Positions 23,707 to 32,313 of a stretch of 64,000 nt of DNA are shown here, piece by piece. The stretch lies in assembly GCF_000383975.1 (NCBI RefSeq), contig NZ_KB913020.1, positions 150,971 to 214,970 on the forward strand, written 5' to 3'. The DNA comes from Natronorubrum tibetense GA33. GTDB taxonomy: Archaea; Halobacteriota; Halobacteria; Halobacteriales; Natrialbaceae. Position numbers and translations under genes: made by a program. Position 1 is the stretch's first letter. Every line of letters starts with the position of its first letter. The notes under the pieces were generated by a model, which saw only the letters and a program-made list of their open reading frames with translations, was not told where the DNA came from and did no database searches.

Positions 23707-25469
23707 TACTGCACGTCAACCTCCGCCTTGCCGCGGAGCGTAAAGTCCTCGATGCCGCCGTCGAACCAGTAGGCGTCGAGATGGTCGTCGACGACGCCGC
23801 GAACGGCTCGCCCCTCGATCACGTCGTCCGCGTCGATCGTGGCGTCCTGGTACGTCGATTTGAAGACCGCACCGCTGGCTTCGAAGGCGTACGCGCTCGG
23901 CTCCTCGTCTTCGGTCCCGTCGATAATCAGTGCGTGGGGGAGCAGTTCGTGGTCGCCGAAGTCGTCCGGATCGATTCTCTCGTCGTCGAGACTGACATCG
24001 GCTTCGCCGTCGATGATGGAGACGTCCGTCAGCGCACCCGAGAACCGGAACGTCAGGCTGTCGTCGGTGACCGAACTCTGGACGGTCGATCCCGAGATCG
24101 TCGTCACCTCGTCTTCGGGCTCGTCCTCGGAGTCGAGTTCGATCGTGCCGTCGACCGTGATCTCGAAACTCGTCGGCTCACCCTGGCCCTCGACCTCGAG
24201 GACGTGTGGAAGATCCTCTCCGTAGTCGGCCGGATCGATCTCTTCGTCGTCGAGCAACACCGTCGCCGGCCCGTCGACGGTGAGTTCCTCGAGGTCGCCG
24301 CTGAAACGGAAGGCGTCGCGCCAGTCGGCGACGACGCCGTGGGCGACGGCGTCTTCGATCCCGGCCGCGTCGTCGATCGTCGCGCCCTCGTAGTTCGATG
24401 GTTCGACGTCGCCGTCGACTGAAAACTCGTATCGCGTCACGTCCGACGTGTCGCCGTCGAAGAGGAGCGTGTGCTCGAGTTCCTCCTCCTCGGGCTCCGA
24501 ACTGCCGTCGCTCCCGCTATCCGACTCGCCCGACGCGGCTTGCTCTGCACTGGTCGGAACGCCATCGGGGATGGAGAGGTCGGGACTGTTCCCCGCGTTA
24601 GAGGTGTTGACGCGTCCCTGTGTGCCGCCCGCGACGGCACCGCCGTCGAGCGCGACCGAGGCACCCTGATGCGTGATCACGGCCGCGTTGTACTGGCCAG
24701 CGTCGAAGTGACAGTCCTCGACGGTGCAGCCGCCGGGTTGCCAGACCCACAGCGGCCGGCCGGAGCTTTCGTTGTAGTTGCCCCAACTGCCGTAGTCGGT
24801 CGAGTAGTCCGTGTTGTCGTTGTACGCGACACAGTCACGGAGCGTGTCGCCGCCGCTGGCGGCGCGGAACGTCGTGACGCCGTTGTTCTTCCCGAAGCAC
24901 CGTTCCCACGTTACGGAGCCGCCCCTGGAACTGTTCGAACAGTACCAGCCGTTGTTGGGATAGCCCTGTACGTTACACTCTCGGAACACGACGTCGGCGC
25001 TGGCGTCGGCATGATAAAAGATCGCGCCGGGACCGTGGACGAAGCTCGAGCCCGACTTGTTCGCGCCGTCGCCGATGTAGATGTTCTCGAACTCGACGGT
25101 TCCTCGAGGAGCGGTGATCGAGAAGATGAAGCCGTCTCCCTGGTAGAGACCGCTGATTCCGATGTTTCGGATGGTTGCCGCGCCGTCGACGACGAACGTG
25201 ATGCCGTTTCCGTTCGAGACGTCGACGAGCTTGTTTTCGAAGGTCTCGTCACCGATTCTGATCACCTGTCCGCGCGCTTCGATGACGTCGAAATCGTCTT
25301 CGTCGGCGCTCACGCCGGTACTAAACACCGCTGCGGCCGCGGTGGTCGTTCCAGCCAACTTCATGTAGGATCGCCGGCCGAGTAATTCACTGGTCTCGTC
25401 ACTACTGGTCGACGACAGTTCGCCGCCGACGCATCGATCGTCATCCGGTACCGAAGATTCGCGTGCCAT
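23688..25469 (-). CDS. Tat-exported beta-helix protein with three C-terminal beta domains
   Basis: A 593-residue exported protein. The Tat signal (GRRSYMKLAGTTTAAAAVFS) lies at residues 31 to 53. A right-handed beta-helix at about 58 to 290 has rungs such as ATIRNIGISGLY, TVEFENIYIGDG, DVVFRECNVQGYPNNGWY and VTWERCFGKNNG. Three related C-terminal domains follow (about 325-425, 425-515 and 515-593) with FEITVDGTIELD, RYEFSVDGDVEPSNYEGATI and LDDERIDPDDFG patterns. The beta-helix part is a clear paralogue of that at 17444. Role in surface glycan binding or processing is inference from context. Expressed from shared promoter copy 2. Confidence 0.85.
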   Translation of the reverse strand: MARESSVPDDDRCVGGELSSTSSDETSELLGRRSYMKLAGTTTAAAAVFSTGVSADEDDFDVIEARGQVIRIGDETFENKLVDVSNGNGITFVVDGAATIRNIGISGLYQGDGFIFSITAPRGTVEFENIYIGDGANKSGSSFVHGPGAIFYHADASADVVFRECNVQGYPNNGWYCSNSSRGGSVTWERCFGKNNGVTTFRAASGGDTLRDCVAYNDNTDYSTDYGSWGNYNESSGRPLWVWQPGGCTVEDCHFDAGQYNAAVITHQGASVALDGGAVAGGTQGRVNTSNAGNSPDLSIPDGVPTSAEQAASGESDSGSDGSSEPEEEELEHTLLFDGDTSDVTRYEFSVDGDVEPSNYEGATIDDAAGIEDAVAHGVVADWRDAFRFSGDLEELTVDGPATVLLDDEEIDPADYGEDLPHVLEVEGQGEPTSFEITVDGTIELDSEDEPEDEVTTISGSTVQSSVTDDSLTFRFSGALTDVSIIDGEADVSLDDERIDPDDFGDHELLPHALIIDGTEDEEPSAYAFEASGAVFKSTYQDATIDADDVIEGRAVRGVVDDHLDAYWFDGGIEDFTLRGKAEVDVQYNVRDQ

Positions 25470-25505
25470 GCAATCGGGTAATCTGATACTACCACCATAA
25501 ACTTT
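25470..25505 (-). promoter_or_regulatory. Shared leaderless promoter, copy 2 (beta-helix gene ending at 23688)
   Basis: On the minus strand AAAGTTTAT, 15 bases, TTAC, then 8 bases (CCGATTGC) to the ATG at 25469. The last bases also resemble those of copy 1 (ACGATCGC). Confidence 0.75.
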
Positions 25506-26192
25506 CTCCTCTCCTTTACTTAAAATTTACAGACTATATATCCAACCAGAAACTCCATTCACGAAATCATTGATATATTTCTTTGAAATCTTATATGCCG
25601 ACGTAGCCGTGGAACGTCCCAGATAATCATAAATTACCGATAAATCTGCTTCGAGATCGCTTCTAACCCTATAGTAATAGTATATTACTACAGATTCCGG
25701 TCCGTTCAGGAGGCCGGGAACTGACTGAACGGTTCGATGCGGCGGCCCATCGGACTGACAGCGGCTAGAGACTTATTTCCCAGAGAGACGGTCACGGCGG
25801 AGCGCACTACCGATGTAGTAGGAGAGCGTGACTCTCACGTTCGGTAGTTACACTGGTCGAGACGAAGACCAACGTGGCAGGGAACGGGGAACGAGAAATG
25901 AACCGTCACCAGGGAACGGACAACAAAGAGGCTGGTAGCGAGGAACGACAGCGAGTTCGTCGGTGGAGATGGAGGAACCGTCGACAGGGGGTGAGAGATG
26001 AGTGTCCAGCAAAAAACGGAGCAGCGTCGTCGATGGGGTGGAGGAGCGAGATGTCGGCGGAAATGGGGCCGAGTCGTCGGAGGGGCGAGTCGTCAGCGGG
26101 GATAAGGGCCGAGTCGTCGGAGGGGCGAGTCGTCAGCGGGATTCGGGGGGATCGTTCGATACTGTCGTCAGCGGGGTGTCGAACATCCTCGG
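25506..26192. other. Intergenic stretch between two beta-helix genes with a 40-base tandem repeat
   Basis: AT-rich at 25506-25690, then GC-rich. No start, signal or family-like frame was found. A perfect direct repeat of about 35 bases with period 40 is at 26066-26140. The region may be the decayed downstream part of the gene at 26193. Confidence 0.4.
26066..26140. repeat. 40-base-period direct repeat
   Basis: Units at 26066-26100 and 26106-26140 share GGGCCGAGTCGTCGGAGGGG and the following 15 bases without change; a shorter piece (CGTCAGCGGGGT) recurs just before the stop of the gene at 26193. Confidence 0.7.
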
Positions 26193-27140
26193 TCAGCTGT
26201 CACCGGCGGCGGCTTCTTCGGCGCTGGTCGGGGTGCCCTCGGGAATGAACGCTTCGGGATCGGTTCCCGAATCGCCCTCGAGTTGGACCGACGAGCCGGC
26301 GTGTTCGGCGATGCCGGCCTGATTGTCGTAGTCGGTGTCGTGGACGAGGACCTCGGTTCCCTGCCCGTTGGCACCGGCGTCGATCGCGGTGTGATTGCCG
26401 TTCATTTCGATCTGGCAGTCCTCGATTTCGATCGTCCCGGGGGCCCAGGCCCAGATGCCGCGGCCCGCGTAGCCGTCCTCGTCGACCAAGATGGCGGAGT
26501 TCGTCACCTTGCTCCCCTCTGTCGCGAGACGGAAGTGGGAGACGTGACAGTTGGCTGCGAAACAGCTGTCGATGTGGACCGTTCCGCCGCCGCTGTTTCC
26601 GGGTGCAGAGCCGTAGACCGCGTTGTCCGCGAAGCCCTGAATGTTGACGTTCTGCATGTCGATGTGACCCGAGTGGTCGGGGTTGACCCAGAACGCGGTC
26701 TGTCCGTGACCGGTCGAACTTCCGTTGCGGTCGTCGGAGCCGTCACCGAGGTAGACGTTCTCGATCGTACTCGAGCCGCCGGCGTCGGAGATACCGAACG
26801 TAGCGGAGCCGGTTCCGGAGGTGTTCTCGCCGTGGAACCCGACGTTGCGGATGGTCCAGTCACTCCCGACGGTCGTGACCGTCACATCCTGCCCGGTGGT
26901 CATATCGAAGAGTTTGTTCTCCCAGGTTTCACCGTCTTCGATGGTGATCTCCTGGTTTGCGGCTTCGATGACTTCGTAGTCGTTCTCGTCTTTTGCGGCG
27001 GCCGTGCCGGCCGTACCGAGCGAGGTTGCGGCGGTCACGATCGCTGCGAGCGAACGCACGTAGGTGCGGCGATGTAAGCCACTGTTACGGTCTGCAGTCG
27101 GCGTAGTGTCCGTCTCGGACGAGCGGGGGTTCTGCGCCAT
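26193..27140 (-). CDS. Tat-exported beta-helix protein without the C-terminal beta domains
   Basis: A 315-residue protein. The signal region (LHRRTYVRSLAAIVTAATSLGTAG, quoted only in part: HRRTYVRSLAAIVTA) carries the twin arginine. The mature part is a right-handed beta-helix with DWTIRNVGFHGENT, STIENVYLGDGSDD, HIDMQNVNIQGFADN and TVHIDSCFAANC rungs, aligned rung by rung with the proteins at 17444 and 23688. It ends right after the conserved IPEGTPTSAEEAAAG linker, at which point the other two continue into their beta domains, so the C-terminal domains were lost or never gained. The ATG at 27140 follows shared promoter copy 3; the longer upstream frame is promoter DNA. Confidence 0.85.
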   Translation of the reverse strand: MAQNPRSSETDTTPTADRNSGLHRRTYVRSLAAIVTAATSLGTAGTAAAKDENDYEVIEAANQEITIEDGETWENKLFDMTTGQDVTVTTVGSDWTIRNVGFHGENTSGTGSATFGISDAGGSSTIENVYLGDGSDDRNGSSTGHGQTAFWVNPDHSGHIDMQNVNIQGFADNAVYGSAPGNSGGGTVHIDSCFAANCHVSHFRLATEGSKVTNSAILVDEDGYAGRGIWAWAPGTIEIEDCQIEMNGNHTAIDAGANGQGTEVLVHDTDYDNQAGIAEHAGSSVQLEGDSGTDPEAFIPEGTPTSAEEAAAGDS

Positions 27141-27176
27141 ACACTTTCGTAACCTGGGCTTATACTCATAAACTTT
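27141..27176 (-). promoter_or_regulatory. Shared leaderless promoter, copy 3 (beta-helix gene ending at 26193)
   Basis: On the minus strand AAAGTTTAT, 15 bases, TTAC, then 8 bases (GAAAGTGT) to the ATG at 27140, identical in layout to copies 1 and 2. Confidence 0.75.
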
Positions 27177-28081
27177 TCCTTGGCGATATAGCCTGAAATT
27201 ACAGAATATATTCCTATCATTAGAAAATATGGCACAATTCGTGGACATATAGTTAAGAAATTGTGAATGAATAGCAGGAAATACGGCGCCTGAGAGCCAC
27301 TGTTTTCAGCAGAAATAGGATATTACTCCGCTCGAGGAGCCGTATACGGCCTGTTTTGCGAAACGAGGGTTGGCGACGGTCGATCGTTCTGACCGTTCAG
27401 CGTCGGCTCGAAACGGCGTGAACAATCGGCGATTTCTGATCGAGTCGGCCGGTCGTTCGACTCTCCGTTCTAGCGTGTGAGTTAGTCACAGTTGACGCTT
27501 CGATCGACGATCACGTTCGACGATACCTCCTCTTTCACGTGAGTCAGTTCGCTTGCTGGTCCTCAGCGGTCACCTCGCGTTCTGTCCGACTCCTCGCCGC
27601 TCGTCGTGACCGACGTTCGTGGGAACGCGTCCCGTCGATTGGTGGCAGCTGTCGGCGGTGAGCGCGAACTGTCGTCCTTGAGAACGGACGAATGGCGCTC
27701 GCGTAGCCGAACCGTTGCCCCAGGTCCACCGCGACTCGATCCCGGGACGCCGATAGCCCGGCTGTGCGATGCCGTCTAACGGGGCGGTTTCAGCGGTTCC
27801 GTCGGTCACAACTGCTGGCTCGAGACCACGCCGACGCTCGTCTTCGGTGATCGGTGCCGGCAACCGCTCGCGTGTCCGGACGGACGTAGCCGTCGGTATC
27901 GGTGAACCGTGTCTCGCGAAACGCGAGACCGCCGACCGTTCGACGGGACCGAGTGACGGTCGGCGGATTGACGTCGATCAATGACGATCGAATCGCGTCA
28001 CGCCTCGAGTGCCGAACGGGAATAGGCGCTCCGGACACACGCGCACGAAGAAAATAAGTCAACCAAGGCAACCGAGCCGAG
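27177..28081. other. 0.9 kb without a confident gene
   Basis: The left part is AT-rich promoter-like DNA. On the minus strand between about 28000 and 27570 two overlapping frames show protein-like strings (GLAFRETRFTDTDGYVRPD and DGIAQPGYRRPGIESRW), which might be a frame-shifted relic, but no family was recognised. Confidence 0.35.
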
Positions 28082-29872
28082 CTAGTCGTCGCCCTGGACG
28101 TTGTACATCCGGAACTCGTCGTTCGAGACCACTTTGTTCGTACCCGAGTCCTTCTCGAGGGCAGCGAGTGCGGCTTCGCTGTGGTGGAGTTCCTGATAGA
28201 CCTCGATCTCACGGGTGGTGTCGAACTCCGTCACGATGAAGTTGTAGCTCACCCCTCCATACGCGCCGCTGAAGTTGCCCTCTTCGAACTCATCGGGCTC
28301 GACGGTTCCGCTGGCGGTTGTCGCTGCGCTGAGACTCTCCTGTCCTTCGACGCCGTTGATGCCGTGATCGTATCGGTACGGATCGTACCCCATCCCGACG
28401 AGGGGGATGTCTTCGTCCCCGTACTCCATGGTGGACTCGTAGCCGCTGAACTTCTGGTCGCTGACGTGCTGTCCGGGATTGTAGATGATCGGTGAGGAGA
28501 ACACCGTCATCAGCCCGAGCACGAGACAGGCGCCGAGCAGGAGCGCTGCGACGGCTGTCCCACCTGGGACCGTGATCGCGCCCGAGAGGGCATCGATGGC
28601 GCGTGCGATTCCAACTCCCGCCAGGATCGTCAGAATGACCGCAATGAATCCGATCTGGCGGAACGCCATCGTTGGCGTGCCGACGAAGTAGATGAAAAAC
28701 ATCCCCGTCAGCGGAATCAGCGCGATCGCGAAGTAGTTGACAAATGACTTCGTCTCGGGATCGAGTCTGGTTCGGCCGAGCCACACCAGCAGGATGAACA
28801 GCCCTACGGCGAGTGAGACCAGTGCGAGATCGAGGAACATCGTCACGAACAGTTCGCCGAGGCTGCCACCGACTTCGCCGAGCGAGGCTTCAGCCTGGTC
28901 GACTTCGGCACTCCCGCCCACGTCTTCTGCGAAGACGCCGCTGATGAGCCCTTCGACGGCCCCTCTGAACCGCGCGTTACTCGCCGCCCAGGCGGTGAAG
29001 ATGACGCCAAGAACGGCCGTGTGGGCGTACGTTGTCGGGTGATCGAGCATCGGGTGATCGTCGTACCGTCGCCGGGCGAGATACTGAACGCCGGTGACTG
29101 CGGCGATGAGGACGACGACGTTGATCATCTGTTGGGGGTGCATGAACAGCAGCCCGATACCGGTGATGTAAATGAGGAGGCTGAAGGGCGAGAGACCGAA
29201 CGGAAGCCGTTCGATCGTCGCGCGTCGACGGAGATACGCGAGGAACGCGAAGATGACGACGGGCACCAGAAAGAGCGCGTTCGAGTTCGTATGAATGCCC
29301 ATGTGCGTCGCGATGTTGTTGATGGGGAGCACCATCCAGGAGACGATCGCGGCGACGCCGATCGCCATCCCGTTGCCGCCCATTTCTCGGACGACGAGCG
29401 GCACGAACAGCACGAACGGGAGGAAGGCGATCGCGACGACGAACAGCATTCCGCGCTCGATCGGAACGCCGCCGACGTAGTGAAAGACCGTCGAAATCGC
29501 GTGAAACCCGGGATAGAACAGTTCGTGCGGGGCCAGTGCCCCGTCGATGATGTCCCGGGTCCAGCCGAGGTGGGTAAGCGCGTCCCCCATCCCGGAGAAC
29601 CGGTAGTTCCTGATCGTCGGCAGGCTCACGATCGCCGTCACTGTCGTTCCGCCGAGTGCGATTCCGTAGGCCTGTTCGCGACCACGGCAGGTGAGCGCCG
29701 TGCTGGCGGCGATCGCGAGCGCGAACGCGAACGCGATCCACGTAATCGTCGGCGTGCCAGTATAGATCGACGCTTCGTAGCTGCTCGCGGGATTGGCTCT
29801 CGCGACGAGGATCGCGATCGCTGTCGCAAAGAAGCCGATGGCAAACGTGACGTTGAGTGTCGACCGTTTCAT
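28082..29872 (-). CDS. Large membrane protein, GT-C-like, in the polysaccharide cluster
   Basis: A 596-residue protein with about 12 to 13 transmembrane helices up to about residue 460 and a soluble acidic C-terminal domain of about 130 residues. An acidic loop after helix 3 (FSGMGDALTHLGW) has the Asp typical of GT-C lipid-sugar glycosyltransferases, and PGFHAISTVFHY plus HMGIHTNSNALFL follow. It probably transfers sugars on the outer face or helps polymerise the glycan; a DUF2206- or DUF6541-type protein is the alternative. Expression is from its own upstream region; neighbours on both sides are divergent or separated. Confidence 0.75.
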   Translation of the reverse strand: MKRSTLNVTFAIGFFATAIAILVARANPASSYEASIYTGTPTITWIAFAFALAIAASTALTCRGREQAYGIALGGTTVTAIVSLPTIRNYRFSGMGDALTHLGWTRDIIDGALAPHELFYPGFHAISTVFHYVGGVPIERGMLFVVAIAFLPFVLFVPLVVREMGGNGMAIGVAAIVSWMVLPINNIATHMGIHTNSNALFLVPVVIFAFLAYLRRRATIERLPFGLSPFSLLIYITGIGLLFMHPQQMINVVVLIAAVTGVQYLARRRYDDHPMLDHPTTYAHTAVLGVIFTAWAASNARFRGAVEGLISGVFAEDVGGSAEVDQAEASLGEVGGSLGELFVTMFLDLALVSLAVGLFILLVWLGRTRLDPETKSFVNYFAIALIPLTGMFFIYFVGTPTMAFRQIGFIAVILTILAGVGIARAIDALSGAITVPGGTAVAALLLGACLVLGLMTVFSSPIIYNPGQHVSDQKFSGYESTMEYGDEDIPLVGMGYDPYRYDHGINGVEGQESLSAATTASGTVEPDEFEEGNFSGAYGGVSYNFIVTEFDTTREIEVYQELHHSEAALAALEKDSGTNKVVSNDEFRMYNVQGDD

Positions 29873-30343
29873 GGTCTCTCAGGAGGGGCGCTGTCCGGTC
29901 CAGTGGCGATACGCATGTGTTGGACGGAGGGTCATCGATAGCGACGTTTGTTATACGGCTCCTATCGGTTTTGCACGCGGAGAAGGGGTCGGTTGCTCGC
30001 TCACTCCGACGTCGTCACAGCTGACCGACAGGCAACGAACGCCAACGCGAGCGGATCAGCCAGCCCGTTCCTTCAGGTTTGTAGCCGCCCACGTCCCGCC
30101 GACGCCCCTTTCGAACGGCTCATCCGGCCCGCCGATCGCTCTCCGGCCGATTCGAACCATCCACTTCCGGACCGTTATCGATCGGCAGTAGGCATCTATT
30201 ACCGATCCCAACCCGTTGCTATGGATTGCATTCTCGAGTTCGGAACGATCAACGATTCTGATGCTTTTTGTACTCGTTCGTGATCCGTCGAGTCGACAGC
30301 GGACAGTGCGCAACCGACACTGTGGCGCGATCCCGATCCAACT
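29873..30343. other. Divergent intergenic region
   Basis: No frame with protein character, no repeat and no RNA gene was recognised; it must carry the promoters of the genes at 29872 (minus) and 30344 (plus). Confidence 0.4.
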
Positions 30344-31648
30344 ATGTCATCAATCGTCATCGACCACGTCAGCGCAGACGGTACGACCCTCGAGTGTGAC
30401 GTTCGGACGTCTACGGAACTCGAGCGGTTCTTCTCCGACGAATCGTTTCGAACCGAGTACAACGTCTCGATCGAAGACGTTCCCGACGCAGTTCTTGTCA
30501 TTCCCGTTCTCGCGCAGGTCTGTCCCGTCGCGTGGGCGAACGGTGCCGACGTCTACGTCGACGAGGTCGACGCGACGTTCGCCGCGGCGTTAGACGACGT
30601 TCAGACGTCGCTGTGCTCGATGCACGACTTCCTCGAGGGCGGCACCCTCTATGCGAAAGAGACCGTCGACGTCGAGCGAGCGGCGGGCGGCGAGAGCGGC
30701 CTGCTGTTTACCGGCGGCGTCGACTCGACCTGCTCGTACGTTCGCCACCGCGAGGAGGAGCCGACGCTGATCAGTATCCGCGGCTGGACGATTACGCCGG
30801 ACGCCGTTGACGACGACAAGTGGGACCACCTCCGCTCCCGCGTCTCGTCGTTCGCCGACGATCACGGTCTCGAGACCGAGTTCATCGAGTCGAACATGCT
30901 CTCGTTTCTTGCCCACCCGATGCTGTTGGCCCACTACAAGCGCCACGTCGACGGCGCGTGGTACAGCTCCGTCGGCCACGGTCTCGGGCTGCTCGGCCTC
31001 TGTGCGCCGATGGCCTACGCGCGCGGCATGGACGACCTCTACGTCGCCGCGACCCACTGGGAGGGGATCGACCTCGAGTGGGGCTCGCGACCGGACATCG
31101 ACGATCACGTCCGGTGGGCCGGCACGCAGTGCCACCACGACTCCTACGATCTGACCCGACAGGAGCGACTCGACGCCATCGCCGACTACATCGAAGCGGA
31201 AGAGCCGGACCTCCAGTTGCAGACCTGTAACGTTCGAATGGACGGCAACTGCGGCGAGTGCGAGAAGTGTTACCGGACCGCCGTGGGCCTCCGCCTCTCG
31301 GGCCTCGAGCCGACGGCCCACGGCTACCAGTTCGAACACGAGGACTACCGGGAGATCCGGACCGCACTCGAGGAGGGCCAGTGGGTTCTCGGACAGGACG
31401 AACGCTACATGTGGGAGGATATCCGCGATCGCGCGCGCGAGACGGAGCCGTCCTCACCCGACGAGGCGGCCTTTTTCGCGTGGCTCGACGACGCCGACCT
31501 CGACGAACTCGTCTCCGAATCGGGGTCGCCGCTGTCCCATCGAATCCTTCACGCGGGCGCGAGAAACACGCCGGCCCGCGTCTACAACACCGTCTACCCG
31601 GCCTGGCGGAGCGCGAAGTCCGGACTGCAGCGCGTGCGAAGTCGCTGA
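30344..31648 (+). CDS. PP-loop ATP pyrophosphatase-family enzyme with a QueC-like cysteine cluster
   Basis: A 434-residue protein. After a beta-rich N-terminal part of about 105 residues, the PP-loop GLLFTGGVDSTCSY (about residues 121 to 134) marks an enzyme that activates a substrate by adenylation. HWEGIDLEWGSRP lies where the HUP fold binds substrate. A cluster C-x7-C-x2-C-x2-C (CNVRMDGNCGECEKC, about 294 to 308) resembles the zinc site of QueC. Genes of this type occur in archaeal and bacterial polysaccharide loci; a role in making an unusual amidated or thiolated sugar is inference. All key residues are intact. Confidence 0.75.
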   Translation: MSSIVIDHVSADGTTLECDVRTSTELERFFSDESFRTEYNVSIEDVPDAVLVIPVLAQVCPVAWANGADVYVDEVDATFAAALDDVQTSLCSMHDFLEGGTLYAKETVDVERAAGGESGLLFTGGVDSTCSYVRHREEEPTLISIRGWTITPDAVDDDKWDHLRSRVSSFADDHGLETEFIESNMLSFLAHPMLLAHYKRHVDGAWYSSVGHGLGLLGLCAPMAYARGMDDLYVAATHWEGIDLEWGSRPDIDDHVRWAGTQCHHDSYDLTRQERLDAIADYIEAEEPDLQLQTCNVRMDGNCGECEKCYRTAVGLRLSGLEPTAHGYQFEHEDYREIRTALEEGQWVLGQDERYMWEDIRDRARETEPSSPDEAAFFAWLDDADLDELVSESGSPLSHRILHAGARNTPARVYNTVYPAWRSAKSGLQRVRSR

Positions 31649-31760
31649 CGATGTGGCGGCCGCAACCGGCGTGTGGCAGTACCCAACCTCGCCACGCTCG
31701 ACTGGTCGCTCACTCGACTGTCAGCCGCAAAAACCGGACCCCTACCTGGACGCGGCGCGT

Positions 31761-32090
31761 CTATCGCTCGGGAACGCCGTAGTCGACGTGAACGTTCGGA
31801 ACGCTCGCGGATTCCGGCGCGGGGACGCCGTTCCAGTCGACGAGGTGGACGTTCGTTACCTGGCCGTCGAATCGGAACCGCTGGACGCCGAAGTCGATCG
31901 ATCCTTCGGCGACGCTGCCCGAAACGATGGTCGCTTCCTCGACGGGATCGTTTGTGTCCATCTCGATCTCACCGTCGACGGTGATCTCGAAACTCGAGGG
32001 AACGCCGCGTCCAACGATCGTTACGAGGTTCGGGAGTGGTTCAGCGTCGGTCGTGGCAGCTTTGTTCTGTACCGGAGTGTCACGTGCCAT
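31761..32090 (-). CDS. Short stand-alone member of the shared C-terminal beta-domain family
   Basis: A 109-residue protein without a signal peptide. The first 16 residues (MARDTPVQNKAATTDA) resemble the N-terminus of the exported beta-helix proteins (MARDISELDEA). It then enters abruptly at PLPNLVTIVGRGVPSSFEIT, matching the interdomain point of the protein at 23688 (LPHVLEVEGQGEPTSFEIT), and runs to the end of a domain (HVDYGVPER against VQYNVRDQ). It looks like an internal deletion that joined a promoter and N-terminus to the last domain. The promoter copy is perfect, so it is probably expressed. Function unknown. Confidence 0.7.
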   Translation of the reverse strand: MARDTPVQNKAATTDAEPLPNLVTIVGRGVPSSFEITVDGEIEMDTNDPVEEATIVSGSVAEGSIDFGVQRFRFDGQVTNVHLVDWNGVPAPESASVPNVHVDYGVPER

Positions 32091-32124
32091 ACTGTGGTAA
32101 CCCGAGTATCCCGGTATAAGCTTT
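32091..32124 (-). promoter_or_regulatory. Shared leaderless promoter, copy 4 (short beta-domain gene)
   Basis: On the minus strand AAAGCTTAT, 15 bases, TTAC, then 6 bases to the ATG at 32090. TATA-to-TTAC spacing is the same 15 bases as in copies 1 to 3; only the last gap is two bases shorter. Confidence 0.7.
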
Positions 32125-32313
32125 CCTGTCGAATTAATGGTAGCTGTTTTGGAAATACACTCGGTTGGATACTGACACTGCGATGAACCGCCGTCTTGTT
32201 GCTGACGAGAACTGGACAGCCAGGGTCGGTGATGGATCGGTCGGAACGGTCGCTGATACTGCCAGATCGGTGTGATCGTTCGTCGCTATTTTCGGCCATC
32301 GGAACCGATCGCG

